Position numbers and translations under genes: made by a program. Positions 20,173 through 29,394 of a stretch of 64,000 nt of DNA are shown here, in pieces (the stretch's first letter is position 1; every line of letters begins with the position of its first letter). The stretch is from DASUNP01 sp035249305 (GTDB lineage: Bacteria > Acidobacteriota > Blastocatellia > UBA7656): NCBI GenBank assembly GCA_035249305.1, contig DATFGQ010000048.1, positions 1 to 64,000 on the forward strand. The letters are read 5' to 3'. Under the pieces are notes generated by a model. It did not search any database, was not told where the DNA came from, and saw only the letters and a program-made list of their open reading frames with translations.

Positions 20173-20377
20173 AGCGCGGTCCAATAGGTCTCGGCTTTAC
20201 CGATGATGTAGAAACTTTCTGCTCGCGAATGGTTTTGCCGGGAAGGATTATTCAAATCGCCTCTTTCGTTTCTGTAAGCAGTTATTAAGAACAGGTAATC
20301 TGTGTTGCCCGGCGCTGGTCTGTAAATAAAGGTCAAGGCCGCGCAGGTTCTCTCAAGTCGTTACAGGGCGTTCGATC

Positions 20378-21076
20378 ATGTCGGAAAAAGAAGAGGCCAA
20401 TGCGCCCCCTCCACCACGTATGACCGCGCACGACGGCCAGGGTGGCAGAAAAGATGATGGGATAACGAAGAGGGAGCCTCACAGCCCGGCGGTACAGACC
20501 ACGGGCGGAGCGGCCGCAACTCAGGCGACCCGAACGAAGAGCGAGCCGCCCCCCACTGCGGACGCGGAGCCGCCAGTCCCGGCTAATCAACCGACTGACG
20601 CGGCGGTTATTCAAGGGCTGATCGCCCTGCTGACAAGCGGGCGCGACGAGGTGCGGTCACGGCGGCTCCTGCTACTCTCGAACCTTGTGGTCGCTTTCAC
20701 GATCCCTTTGAGCGCGCTCGCCGTCCAGGAGATGAAGCTCTTTAAGACCCCCAAGGTCTGGCTCATCCCCGAGCCCGCGATCTTGATCTTCTTCTCCTGG
20801 TTTATTGGAATCCTGGTGATGTTAAGGGGTCTGTACTTCGTATACCAAAGCACCAGGAAGGACCCGGAACTGCTGGCCAGCCACAGGGGCCAGCAGGCTG
20901 TAAAGTTTATGGTCGCGGGAGACACGAAGAATGCCATAGACCAGTTAGAGAGGGCCATCGAAAAGGAGCATGAGCGGCTCGATCGAATAGAGGGCGGTCG
21001 CAAATACTTTTATTGGACGCTCCTCGCATTCTTGATTTGTATAACTTTGGAATTCCTGCTGTGCCTTTTTGCCTGA
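20378..21076 (+). CDS. three-TM membrane protein of accessory operon, unknown family
   Basis: A 232-residue protein with a disordered Pro/Ala/Glu-rich N-terminal 75 residues, then three hydrophobic segments at about 96-117, 129-156 and 209-231. The loop between the second and third contains GDTKNAIDQLERAIEKEHERLDRIEG, a likely helical hairpin or coiled coil, probably cytosolic. I do not recognise the family. It is the first gene of a four-gene run with gaps of 27, 1 and 19 bases, followed by a small protein and a STAND-like ATPase; a membrane partner with an ATPase is a common plan in defence modules, where the membrane part is the effector. Base composition is lower in GC than the surrounding housekeeping genes. 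Confidence 0.75.
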   Translation: MSEKEEANAPPPPRMTAHDGQGGRKDDGITKREPHSPAVQTTGGAAATQATRTKSEPPPTADAEPPVPANQPTDAAVIQGLIALLTSGRDEVRSRRLLLLSNLVVAFTIPLSALAVQEMKLFKTPKVWLIPEPAILIFFSWFIGILVMLRGLYFVYQSTRKDPELLASHRGQQAVKFMVAGDTKNAIDQLERAIEKEHERLDRIEGGRKYFYWTLLAFLICITLEFLLCLFA

Positions 21077-21103
21077 TGAACTAGAAAGGAAGGAAAGCGG
21101 ATA

Positions 21104-21418
21104 ATGTTCATAGGTTGCTACACCAAGTATGGGACCGTGTGGGAATCAGACCATATGATCGGCGACATAGAATCGATCGTAGAAAACTGGCTGGAGGCCG
21201 AAGCCAAGAGGGCGATGACGACATCGATGATCTGGCTCTACTGGCCATACCTTGATAAAGGGCAGACGAACACGATCCAAAGCCTGCTCGACGACCTCTG
21301 CAAGAGATTGATCCTCCATAACCCTAAATTCACAAGTAAAGCCCGTCACAGTAAACAGCCGATACATAAGGTGTATAATAAAGACGCTCAGATTGCCGCG
21401 CTCTATTTGGAGATTTGA
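21104..21418 (+). CDS. small protein of accessory operon, unknown family
   Basis: A 104-residue soluble protein with AAAGGAAGG-like ribosome site upstream. It is rich in aromatic and basic residues (SMIWLYWPYLDKG; KFTSKARHSKQPIHK). No known motif was found. Its stop codon is followed one base later by the GTG of the ATPase gene, so the two are translationally coupled. By position it could be a regulator, adaptor or small effector of the ATPase, but nothing in its sequence proves this. Confidence 0.7.
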   Translation: MFIGCYTKYGTVWESDHMIGDIESIVENWLEAEAKRAMTTSMIWLYWPYLDKGQTNTIQSLLDDLCKRLILHNPKFTSKARHSKQPIHKVYNKDAQIAALYLEI

Positions 21419-21419
21419 A

Positions 21420-24017
21420 GTGATAAAGAAACGCGGGGCGGAGTTCTTAGAGGTCTTCTTCCAAGCCGGGGGCAACCATCCGAATCCGGTCGAGGCGATG
21501 GAGCACTTTCATAATGCGTTCGTCAGGCCGCCACAGTTTCATAACCTCATCCGGGAGTTGAGGCCCGAGCAGGGGCGAAAAAAAGTTGTCATAGTAGACG
21601 GTCACCCGCGGTCGGGAAAGACCTTCTCGGTCGCCAGGGCAGTCGCGCACCTGGTCGATGAATTGGATTCCCCGAACCAGTGGTGGACATCGGGCGCCGA
21701 TTCACTGGCGGTCTTCCCTTCGAATGACGACAACCTCTACGATGGCGCCCTTAAGGTGCAGAGCCAGCTTGAGGAGTATTCCTCGCTGAAGCTCGTCCTG
21801 CTTGACGATTTCCTCGGGACCAACCAGCCACGGGATTTGGGCCGCACCCCTTATGACCTCAGCGTGCGCCCATTCTTTGTATGGGACGAGGAGAACCCCT
21901 GGCTGAGGTGTCTGAGCGAAGGCTCAACGCTGATCATAACGGCACGCTCTCTCCACCTGACGCTGGCCGATCTGGCGCTCGACGTGAAGATACGCAAGGG
22001 CACAAACGAAGTGGACGTAATAAATGTCAGAAACCCGAGGCGAGGGATATTCAGAACCTTCGAGAAGGGAGAGCACTTCGGCGCATTCGACGAGAAGAAT
22101 TTAAGGATGGTCTATGCGAAGAATAAAAAGTACCATCCGTTGAGAACCGATTTGGACTGGCTGATCATAGCCGCTCCGCTATTAGCCTTCTACAAGAATG
22201 AAGCCCTCTCGGAGAGCCAGAAAGAATTTGCGGCGAGGATACTCTTCAGCGAAGACCTGGAGGTGATAGCCGAAAAGGTCAAGCAGGTAGAGAACCTCAA
22301 GCCTGATCAAGCACCCGCAGACTGGCGGAGTCGCGTCTTGTGCCAGCTATATAAGACCTACCTGGTGGCGATTGCTCCGGGCCTGCTCTTCCTGGATAAG
22401 ATCTCGTACACGTCCCTCGGGATCGACGACGAGGTGCGCGACATAGTCGTCGAGGGGCTGTACCTCAACGAATCCATCGACGAGTTCTGTTCCGGCAGGC
22501 TCCCCAACGAATTCTATATGATCGCCATAAATGAACACCTGGACAAATACATAGACCTGGCGGCCAGCGTGTTCGCCCATGTAGTTAACTACCCTGGAAG
22601 CCCCAAAATGAAAGCCGATAACATTCCCGGCCTGGGTCTTCGGGGATTGCTCGAACGCGGGCTCCATAAGAAGGAAAAAGGGGCGATGGAGCGCCTATTA
22701 GCAGTAAGAGATTTCACAGAGCTGGTGGACCTCTACTTGAAGCAGGAGCCTAATTGCCTGCTTCATCTGGAGTATTGCAAAGAGCCGCTGAGCCGTAGGT
22801 GCTCAGTGGTGCTCAGCCCCGGCCTGTCATCTTCTATGGGATGGGCGCTATGTAACTTTTTTGTTGATCAGCCAGATAGAATTAGAGAAGCAATAACGGA
22901 GTGGTTCGCGCCTAGATTCAAAGTCATGCTTGATAATCTCAAATATTATGAATCGGAATGGAGGACCGACCCCAAATTAGCTGAGAGCGACTATAAGAAT
23001 ACTATCCCTGACTATGACAGTAGATGGGACGTCGTGCCAGCCTACTCGACGTTTCTCCAGTGGGTGATAAAGATAGATCAATCCCCGGTAACAGGCGGGT
23101 TTCTCGACCAGATAATCGGCCTATATAACGATTATGCGGACGGAGCCAAGAAAGAGCTGCGAATCGTACTGGAAGACGAGCTGCTCTGGGCCTGGGGCGA
23201 GGGGTTGCTTCAACTCACGCAACTCCCTTCGGTCAAAAGTATCTTGAGCTTCCTGGACCCGACCGAACGGGCGCAGGATGGACACGACTACGACGAAAGG
23301 GTTCTTCTTGCCAACCGCCTGTTCACTCTTGCCTGGCACAACAAGTGGATGGAGCCTTCAGACAGAGACTTATCGGCTAAGGCGTGGGGATGGCTACGCC
23401 ACTATAGCGATAAGACGCTGGAATACCTGGAGGATCAGCCCGCGCTTCTAGACGAAAATCTCCGGTACCACTGGGAACATTTCATCACTCAACGCGCGGC
23501 CTGGATGCGCGACTGGTGTTTTCAAAATGACCCTACCGAATTCGAGCGCAGCTACAGTAAGGTCGCCCGTGGGAGCGATAACCCGGATCATAATGAATTG
23601 ATATTCAGTATAGCTGACAAACTCATAAGCGGGAGGGATTTCAATGAAAGGCGAATACGAAATCTCTTTTTGCTCTTGGGGACCCGCGCAAGTCGCATCC
23701 AAAATATTGGCGTTATAGCTGAGAAAATCGACTGGATGATCGAGAGGAACGGCAATAGAAGAGAGAGTATAAGCAATCTCTTACAGGCGATATTTGAGTT
23801 AGGCAGACAGGGGTTCCTCGATGATTGGTCGGAAAACACGACCGAGCCTTTCAGAGATTGGTGTAAAAGAAAACTGCATGAGAATAAGAGATACATCGAA
23901 GCCGCATGGGACAGGTATTGGGACGAGCTAGACAAGGTAACGTTAACTCACCTGGACCTGCTCCCGCGGCAGGAGAAGGGCTGGAATGATGTGTTGCCGA
24001 AATCTCTAAGGATCTGA
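21420..24017 (+). CDS. STAND-like P-loop NTPase (large, unknown sensor region)
   Basis: An 865-residue ATPase. Walker A is GHPRSGKT at 61-68, Walker B is LVLLDD with Asp129/Asp130, and a sensor strand STLIITARS lies at 169-177; this order fits STAND-type NTPases that act as signal-driven switches in immunity and regulation. The C-terminal 600 residues are largely helical, with no repeat I can name, and would be the sensor region. GTG 21420 is chosen because GGAG lies seven bases upstream; a TTG at 21393 would overlap the previous gene. No nuclease, TIR or protease effector domain is seen within it, so any effector must be another gene of the operon. Confidence 0.8.
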   Translation: MIKKRGAEFLEVFFQAGGNHPNPVEAMEHFHNAFVRPPQFHNLIRELRPEQGRKKVVIVDGHPRSGKTFSVARAVAHLVDELDSPNQWWTSGADSLAVFPSNDDNLYDGALKVQSQLEEYSSLKLVLLDDFLGTNQPRDLGRTPYDLSVRPFFVWDEENPWLRCLSEGSTLIITARSLHLTLADLALDVKIRKGTNEVDVINVRNPRRGIFRTFEKGEHFGAFDEKNLRMVYAKNKKYHPLRTDLDWLIIAAPLLAFYKNEALSESQKEFAARILFSEDLEVIAEKVKQVENLKPDQAPADWRSRVLCQLYKTYLVAIAPGLLFLDKISYTSLGIDDEVRDIVVEGLYLNESIDEFCSGRLPNEFYMIAINEHLDKYIDLAASVFAHVVNYPGSPKMKADNIPGLGLRGLLERGLHKKEKGAMERLLAVRDFTELVDLYLKQEPNCLLHLEYCKEPLSRRCSVVLSPGLSSSMGWALCNFFVDQPDRIREAITEWFAPRFKVMLDNLKYYESEWRTDPKLAESDYKNTIPDYDSRWDVVPAYSTFLQWVIKIDQSPVTGGFLDQIIGLYNDYADGAKKELRIVLEDELLWAWGEGLLQLTQLPSVKSILSFLDPTERAQDGHDYDERVLLANRLFTLAWHNKWMEPSDRDLSAKAWGWLRHYSDKTLEYLEDQPALLDENLRYHWEHFITQRAAWMRDWCFQNDPTEFERSYSKVARGSDNPDHNELIFSIADKLISGRDFNERRIRNLFLLLGTRASRIQNIGVIAEKIDWMIERNGNRRESISNLLQAIFELGRQGFLDDWSENTTEPFRDWCKRKLHENKRYIEAAWDRYWDELDKVTLTHLDLLPRQEKGWNDVLPKSLRI

Positions 24018-24036
24018 CTTTCCTAAGGACCGCCCT

Positions 24037-24714
24037 ATGCTTAAGCTGAACCTGGATGAGTCAATCGCCGGGAGGTGGTCGGGCGAATCTGTGCTCGCCC
24101 TCTTTGGAATGCGGGAGTGTTCGGCATCGAAGGCGGATCTTCCGGCGCTTGATGAAGCGATTAAGTCGGCAATCGCGGAGATACGCGCTCAGGGCAGGGC
24201 GGTTCTTGACTCGCCAGTACTACGGCGGATGCGAACGACTTTTCGCGCTATGCCAGATATGGACCCTACCCGGTACCGTCCCGCTTCCGAAGCGCTCATA
24301 CGCAGGTGCCTTGATAAAGACATATTCAGGATTAACCCCCTGGTCGACACTAACAACCTTTTATCGATCCGACTTCAGATCCCGCTAGGCATATACGACA
24401 TAGACCGCATCGAGCAGAGCGAGTGGACCTACAGGGTCGGGCGCGAGGGCGAGTCTTATCTAACCATTTCAAACCAGGAGAAGAGCGCGAGCGGTAAGCT
24501 GGTGATCGCGGATTTGGAAGGCGTGATCGGCAGCCCCGTCGCCGATTCGGGCAGGGCCGCGATAGGGTCCGAATCGAAGAATATTCTGGTAATAGCCTAC
24601 CTTCCGTTTGACACCGGCAACGAGGAGGCGGAAGGTCACCTCGACCTGATCGAATCTACCTTCACGAATTATATCCCCTCGTCCGGCGGCTTCTGTCAGC
24701 TTCTTAATCTTTAG
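24037..24714 (+). CDS. B3/B4 domain protein (tRNA-editing-like, PheRS beta-related)
   Basis: A 225-residue freestanding B3/B4 domain, related to the editing module of phenylalanyl-tRNA synthetase beta chain (PF03483). The stretch RYRPASEALIRRCLDKDIFRINPLVD followed by NNLLSIRLQIPLGIYDIDRI is characteristic, as is the late conserved SGGFCQLL region. Freestanding members are thought to bind or clear misacylated tRNA or to act in amino-acid handling, without firm proof. It starts 19 bases after the ATPase gene behind AAGGA and so belongs to the same transcript. Linking it with a STAND-like ATPase is unusual. Confidence 0.8.
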   Translation: MLKLNLDESIAGRWSGESVLALFGMRECSASKADLPALDEAIKSAIAEIRAQGRAVLDSPVLRRMRTTFRAMPDMDPTRYRPASEALIRRCLDKDIFRINPLVDTNNLLSIRLQIPLGIYDIDRIEQSEWTYRVGREGESYLTISNQEKSASGKLVIADLEGVIGSPVADSGRAAIGSESKNILVIAYLPFDTGNEEAEGHLDLIESTFTNYIPSSGGFCQLLNL

Positions 24715-24762
24715 GAAGGCTGAAGAGGTCGCTTCGTAATTCATAGAAGAAAGCGCCTGGGC

Positions 24763-25476
24763 TCACGAATTCACTGCACGCCAGAGCGATTGCCACGAAG
24801 CGTGTAGCAACTCGCCTATCTTCGCCCAGTCTTCTTCGGTAACTCCGCCCGCTTCCGCCTTGTCGTCGCGTATGGTCATGGCCTGCGCGCGCAGCCTCGC
24901 ATGCTCCATCAACCGCTCCGCAGGCACGCCGTAAAGCTCCGCCGGAAGGTCCGCCAGCGCGCGGTCCAGCTCGCCCGGCTTGCGCGTCTTTCGCTCGCGG
25001 TGGATGATCCACCATTCGAGCTCTAGCTGTGATGCGCGCTCGACATCAAAATCAATATCGCTCACCTTACGAACCTCCGTGTAGAAGCTCCGCAGGTCGG
25101 GCAGGGCCTTCTCGTAATCGGCGCGGCTACGGCCATCCTTGAAGACGAAGGCGGCTTTGGCCGCGCTGTAGGCCACCAGGTTGGAGCGGACGTAAGGCAT
25201 GCTGTACTGCGTGCGCAGAAGCTCCGAGAGCTCGTTGAAGAGCTTCACGCGCTCCCTGGCGTAATACGACCTCCACATCGCCGTTTCCAGGCGCGCGACC
25301 TCGTCGGGGTCGAACGACCGCATGCTGGTTGAGCGCGGGCCGTACACGTCATAGCCCACCCAGCCTAAGACCACGACCAGGATGGCGAGCGCCACCCATC
25401 GCTTTTTCAATCGCTTCGGTTTCTGGCGAGTCGCCTCTTCCGTCGGGGCTACGGTTTCAGTCTTTGTGCTTGCCAT
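24763..25476 (-). CDS. hypothetical membrane-anchored protein
   Basis: A 237-residue protein with a single hydrophobic segment at about 27-46 (WVALAILVVVLGWVGYDVYG) after a short basic N-terminus, giving a type II topology with most of the chain outside the cytosol. The outer part is helical and charged (ARLETAMWRSYYARERVKLFNELSEL is cut here to its visible features: an amphipathic helix). ATG 25476 is preferred to ATG 25566 because GGAG lies nine bases upstream and the longer version runs through a repeat. Family unknown. It converges with the accessory operon and lies downstream of aspS, without obvious operon linkage. Confidence 0.7.
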   Translation of the reverse strand: MASTKTETVAPTEEATRQKPKRLKKRWVALAILVVVLGWVGYDVYGPRSTSMRSFDPDEVARLETAMWRSYYARERVKLFNELSELLRTQYSMPYVRSNLVAYSAAKAAFVFKDGRSRADYEKALPDLRSFYTEVRKVSDIDFDVERASQLELEWWIIHRERKTRKPGELDRALADLPAELYGVPAERLMEHARLRAQAMTIRDDKAEAGGVTEEDWAKIGELLHASWQSLWRAVNS

Positions 25477-25496
25477 AGCGGGTTTCTCCGGTGATT

Positions 25497-25580
25497 GCCG
25501 AGGGTTCTTTAGCGCTCTTGGCGGTACTTCGCGCTCTTTGCGTTGAACGACGGCCTTTGACGCCAAGCTCGCAAAGTAAT
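25497..25580. repeat. degenerate 'gcaaag / gccaag' intergenic repeat
   Basis: Between the hypothetical gene and aspS the reverse strand carries several related words of the form CGCCAAG, GCGCAAAG and CGCGAAG in close succession, a low-complexity intergenic repeat of a kind common in many bacterial genomes. It makes the longer start of the neighbouring gene unlikely. Confidence 0.4.
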
Positions 25581-25609
25581 ACGTAACCCGCCGCCGAATC
25601 GGACCTGTC

Positions 25610-27415
25610 TTAATCGACTATCTTGATGTGGAGTTCGCGCAGTTGCTCCTCGGAAACGGGGCTCGGAGATTCTGTCATCAGGTCGGTGGCGTTGTTGGTC
25701 TTCGGGAACGCTATTACCTCGCGGATAGACTTCTCCCTGGCCAGCAGCATCACCAGACGGTCAAACCCGAAAGCTATGCCCCCGTGCGGCGGCGTCCCGT
25801 ATTCGAGCGCGTCGAGCAGGAACCCGAACTTCGTGCGGGCCTCTTCTTCCGTCAGCCCGAGCGCCTGGAATATGCGGTGCTGCATCTCGCGCGAGTGAAT
25901 CCTTATCGACCCGCTGCCAAGCTCTACGCCGTTGAGCACCAGGTCGTAAGCCTTCGCGCGGACCGACGCGGGGTCCGACTCCAGCCTGTCCAGGTCTTCG
26001 TCGCGCGGGCTCGTGAACGGGTGGTGCATCGCGTAGTACCGCCCTTCCTCTTCGTGATACTCGAACATCGGAAAGTCCGTCACCCAGAGGAAGTTGAATT
26101 TCGACGAGTCTATCAGCCCCTCGCGCTCGGCGACCTCCGAACGGAGCGCGTTTAACGAAGCGGCCGCCACGGACGGCTTGCCCGCGACGACGAGGACGGC
26201 GTCGCCCGCCTCAGAACCGGCTGCTGTAGCCAGTTCCGCGACTTTATCGTCGCCGAGCGATTTCGAAAGCGACGAGCTTACCGCGCCCGCCTCGTCCGTC
26301 TTTATCCACGCCAAGCCGCCCGCGCCGAATCGCTTTGCCACCTCCGTCAGCTCGTCCAGGTTCTTGCGCGAATACTTCGCCCCGCCCTTTACGGTTATCG
26401 CCTTCACCTCGCCGCCGGCTTCGAGCGCGTTCTTATACAGAACGAAATCCGTCCCGCGCAGCTTGTCCGACAGGTCTACGAGCTCAAGCCCGTAGCGCGT
26501 GTCGGGCTTGTCCGTGCCGTAGCGGCGCATGGATTCCGCGTAGGTCAGCCGGGGGAAGGGAAGCTCCACTTTTACGTCTATCAGCCGGCAGAGCTCGACC
26601 ATCATCGGCTCGATGATCTTGAAGAGGTCGTCGGGCTGGATGAAGCTCATCTCTATGTCTATCTGAGTGAACTCGGGCTGTCGGTCGGCGCGGAGGTCTT
26701 CGTCGCGGAAGCAGCGCGCGATCTGAAAATACTTGTCGTAGCCGGCGACCATCAGCAGTTGTTTGAATATCTGCGGCGACTGCGGCAGCGCGTAGAAGCT
26801 CCCGGCAAACAGACGGCTCGGCACGATGTAGTCGCGCGCGCCTTCGGGAGTCGTCTTGATCATCATCGGCGTCTCGATCTCGTAAAAGCCGTGCTCGTCC
26901 ATGTAGCGGCGGATCGCTATGGCGGCGCGGTGGCGAAGCTTGATGTTGTCCTGCATCCTGGCGCGGCGCAGGTCGAGGTAACGGTATTTCAGCCGCACCT
27001 CTTCGCTCGCGCCCCGCGCGTCGATCTCGAACGGCGGCGTGCGCGCGTCGTTTAGTATGTAGATCTCGCGCGCGATGACCTCGATGCGGCCCGTCTTTAT
27101 GTTAGGGTTCACCTTCTCTTTGTCGCGCATCACGACTTTGCCGACGACGGCGACCACGTATTCGTTGCGCAGCTCCTTGGCGCGGCGGTGCGCTTCGGAA
27201 TTCTTCTCCTCGTCAAAGACGACCTGGACCACGCCCTCGCGGTCGCGCATGTCTATGAAAGTGAGCGGGCCGAAATCGCGACGGCGGTGGACCCAGCCCA
27301 TCAGCCTGACCATCTCGCCCGCGTGCTCGGGCCTCAGCTCTCCGCAGTAATGATTACGTTTCAGGTTCTCCAGGTTTTCTGCCATAACTTTATAAAGCGC
27401 TGCCGACGCGCTCAT
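25610..27415 (-). CDS. aspS: aspartyl-tRNA synthetase (bacterial type)
   Basis: A 601-residue class II synthetase that charges tRNA-Asp. The N-terminal OB fold (VRLMGWVHRRRDFGPLTFIDMRD) binds the anticodon; motif 2 appears as FRDEDLRADRQPEFTQIDIE; a GAD insertion lies in the middle; motif 3 is GIAFGFDRLVMLL near the C-terminus. Length and GAD domain mark the bacterial form. The ATG at 27415 overlaps the hisS stop in an ATGA, so the two synthetases are coupled; an internal ATG at 27385 is an alternative. Whether it is discriminating or also charges tRNA-Asn cannot be told here. Confidence 0.95.
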   Translation of the reverse strand: MSASAALYKVMAENLENLKRNHYCGELRPEHAGEMVRLMGWVHRRRDFGPLTFIDMRDREGVVQVVFDEEKNSEAHRRAKELRNEYVVAVVGKVVMRDKEKVNPNIKTGRIEVIAREIYILNDARTPPFEIDARGASEEVRLKYRYLDLRRARMQDNIKLRHRAAIAIRRYMDEHGFYEIETPMMIKTTPEGARDYIVPSRLFAGSFYALPQSPQIFKQLLMVAGYDKYFQIARCFRDEDLRADRQPEFTQIDIEMSFIQPDDLFKIIEPMMVELCRLIDVKVELPFPRLTYAESMRRYGTDKPDTRYGLELVDLSDKLRGTDFVLYKNALEAGGEVKAITVKGGAKYSRKNLDELTEVAKRFGAGGLAWIKTDEAGAVSSSLSKSLGDDKVAELATAAGSEAGDAVLVVAGKPSVAAASLNALRSEVAEREGLIDSSKFNFLWVTDFPMFEYHEEEGRYYAMHHPFTSPRDEDLDRLESDPASVRAKAYDLVLNGVELGSGSIRIHSREMQHRIFQALGLTEEEARTKFGFLLDALEYGTPPHGGIAFGFDRLVMLLAREKSIREVIAFPKTNNATDLMTESPSPVSEEQLRELHIKIVD

Positions 27416-28686
27416 TCATCTTTCAGTTTCTCGATCAAATCCGGTTCCGTTAGCTTCTGCTGCTCGCCGGTCGTCATGTCGCGCAAGACGTAATCGCCGC
27501 TACGGATTTCGTCTTCTCCAACGATCAAGGCGTAGCGCGCCGAGAGGTTGTTTGCTATGGCGAGCGACTTCTTGAGCTTTCGCCCTTCGAGGTCGACTAC
27601 AGCGCCGACGCCCGCCTCGCGCAGCCGCCGCGCGAGCGCGAACGAATGCTTCCGAGCTTCGTCGCCGATGTAGGCGATGTAGAGGGCGGGCGCTTCGCCC
27701 TTCGGGTCGAGCCTCTCTTCGGGGATGCTCATCACCATCCGCTCGACGCCGAAGGCGAATCCGAACCCCTTGGCGGGCGGCCCGCCCAACATCTCGGACA
27801 GCCCGTCGTAACGGCCCCCGCCGACGATCGTGTTCTGCGCGCCCAGTCTCGATCCGATCAGCTCAAACGTCGTGCGTTTGTAGTAATCAAGACCGCGGAC
27901 CAGCCGCGGCGTCACCGTGTAAGCGATCCCGCGCTCGTCGAGCAGAGAGCGGAACTCGTCGAAGTGCTTCTGGCACGGCTCGCAAAGGTGGTCAGTTATC
28001 GCGGGCAGCTCGGCCAGCGCCGGCTGGCACGACTCCTCCTTGCAATCGAGCACGCGCAGCGGGTTCGTCTCGCGCCTCTGGTTGCAGGTCGAGCAGAGGC
28101 GCGAAAGCCGCTCGCGGATCGCTTCGCGCAGCATCTCGACGTAAGCTGGCCTGCAATTCTCGTCGCCGATCGAATTGATCAAAAGCTCGGTGTCGGTTAT
28201 CCCGAGCCGCTTCAAATACCAGTCGAGCATCTCTATCACTTCGGCCTCGATCGCGGGGTCGTCGCTCTGGCCCAGCACCTCGACGCCGACCTGCGCGAAC
28301 TGGCGGTAGCGGCCTTTCTGCGGGCGCTCGCGGCGGAACTGCGGGCCGATGTAGAAGAGCTTAACCAGCCCCGGCCGGTTGAACAACCCGTGCTCGATGT
28401 AGGCGCGGACCACCGAGGCCGTAGATTCCGGCCTGAGCGAAACGCGCTCGCCGCCGCGGTCTTCGAACGTGTACATCTCCTTGTTGACGTCCGTCTCGGT
28501 CCCCACGCCGCGCTCGAACAACTCCGTGCGCTCGATTATGGGGGTGCGGATCTCTTCAAACCCGTATCGACGGAAGGCGTCGCGCGCGACGTTTTCGACC
28601 AGGTGCCAGGCCTCTATCCGCGCGTCGGTCTTGTCGGTGAACCGCGCGGGAAGAATGTCCTGTGTGCCTCTTACTTTGCTTATCAT
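27412..28686 (-). CDS. hisS: histidyl-tRNA synthetase
   Basis: A 424-residue class II synthetase charging tRNA-His. The N-terminal KVRGTQDILP, the HisRS signature VRGLDYYKRTTFE, the GGGRYDGL box and a C-terminal anticodon-binding domain are all visible. An insertion with two CxxC pairs (CSTCNQR, CEPCQKH) resembles the zinc-binding insertions of many bacterial HisRS. It is the first gene of a two-gene operon with aspS, with a four-base ATGA overlap. Confidence 0.95.
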   Translation of the reverse strand: MISKVRGTQDILPARFTDKTDARIEAWHLVENVARDAFRRYGFEEIRTPIIERTELFERGVGTETDVNKEMYTFEDRGGERVSLRPESTASVVRAYIEHGLFNRPGLVKLFYIGPQFRRERPQKGRYRQFAQVGVEVLGQSDDPAIEAEVIEMLDWYLKRLGITDTELLINSIGDENCRPAYVEMLREAIRERLSRLCSTCNQRRETNPLRVLDCKEESCQPALAELPAITDHLCEPCQKHFDEFRSLLDERGIAYTVTPRLVRGLDYYKRTTFELIGSRLGAQNTIVGGGRYDGLSEMLGGPPAKGFGFAFGVERMVMSIPEERLDPKGEAPALYIAYIGDEARKHSFALARRLREAGVGAVVDLEGRKLKKSLAIANNLSARYALIVGEDEIRSGDYVLRDMTTGEQQKLTEPDLIEKLKDE

Positions 28687-28776
28687 TACTCAAAACCGCT
28701 TCGACCGTTAGCGAGTCGAATCTTGTCAGGATGCTCGGAACCGTCACCGCGCGTACTAAAGAAGGCGCGGCGATTC

Positions 28777-29292
28777 TCACTGCGCATCCGCGAGGTAGTT
28801 GTTTTTGTATTCGATATAATGGCGCCAGTGCATGTCTATTCGAGCGAGCTCGTCTTCGGTCACTTCGCGGCGGACGCGCGCGGGCGACCCCATGACCATT
28901 GATCGCGGGGGTATCACCGTCCCCGGCGTCACGAGCGACCCGGCCGCTATGAATGACTCTTCGCCTATCACCACGTCGTCTAGGACGATCGAGCCTATGC
29001 CGACGAGCGACCTGTCCTTGATCGTGCACCCGTGCAGCATCACGCCATGACCTACGGTGACGTAGTTGCCGATGATAGTGGGGAAGCGGCCGTTTGTGAC
29101 GTGGATGATCGAGCCGTCCTGTACGTTAGTGCTGTGGCCTATGCGGACGTGGTAAACGTCGCCTCGGATGACGCAGTTGAACCAGACGCTCGACTGCTCG
29201 CCTACCTCGACGTCGCCGATCACCTGCGCGCTCGCTTCGATGAAAGCGGTCGCCGCGATCTTGGGTTTGATACCTTTGTAACTCCGTATCAT
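28777..29292 (-). CDS. gamma-carbonic anhydrase family protein (left-handed beta-helix)
   Basis: A 171-residue hexapeptide-repeat protein of the gamma carbonic anhydrase / YrdA family. Repeats such as VIGDVEVGEQSSVWFNCVIRGD and the metal-site region HVTNGRFPTIIGNYVTVGHGVMLHGC are typical; the paired histidines would hold zinc or iron between subunits of the trimer. Family members hydrate CO2 or have lost activity; the catalytic status here cannot be read from sequence alone. It lies 90 bases upstream of hisS on the same strand and is divergent from a lipoprotein gene. Confidence 0.9.
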   Translation of the reverse strand: MIRSYKGIKPKIAATAFIEASAQVIGDVEVGEQSSVWFNCVIRGDVYHVRIGHSTNVQDGSIIHVTNGRFPTIIGNYVTVGHGVMLHGCTIKDRSLVGIGSIVLDDVVIGEESFIAAGSLVTPGTVIPPRSMVMGSPARVRREVTEDELARIDMHWRHYIEYKNNYLADAQ

Positions 29293-29358
29293 ATGGCTGC
29301 CTCAATTGACGTTGACGGAAAGAAGTCACGTTAGCATACCCGTCGCGCGTGTAGCAAG

Positions 29359-29387
29359 TTGACACCCCGCGGCCTCTCGCTTAGCAT
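29359..29387 (+). promoter_or_regulatory. promoter placing transcription start at the lipoprotein ATG
   Basis: TTGACA (29359-29364), a 17-base spacer and TAGCAT (29382-29387) would start transcription at about 29394, one base before the ATG at 29395. If so, the lipoprotein message is leaderless. Confidence 0.5.
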
Positions 29388-29394
29388 CAACGCG

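Noticed and set aside
20115..20336. Reverse-strand frame of 73 codons in the operon leader
   Set aside because: It overlaps the promoter, has no ribosome site and no recognisable sequence.
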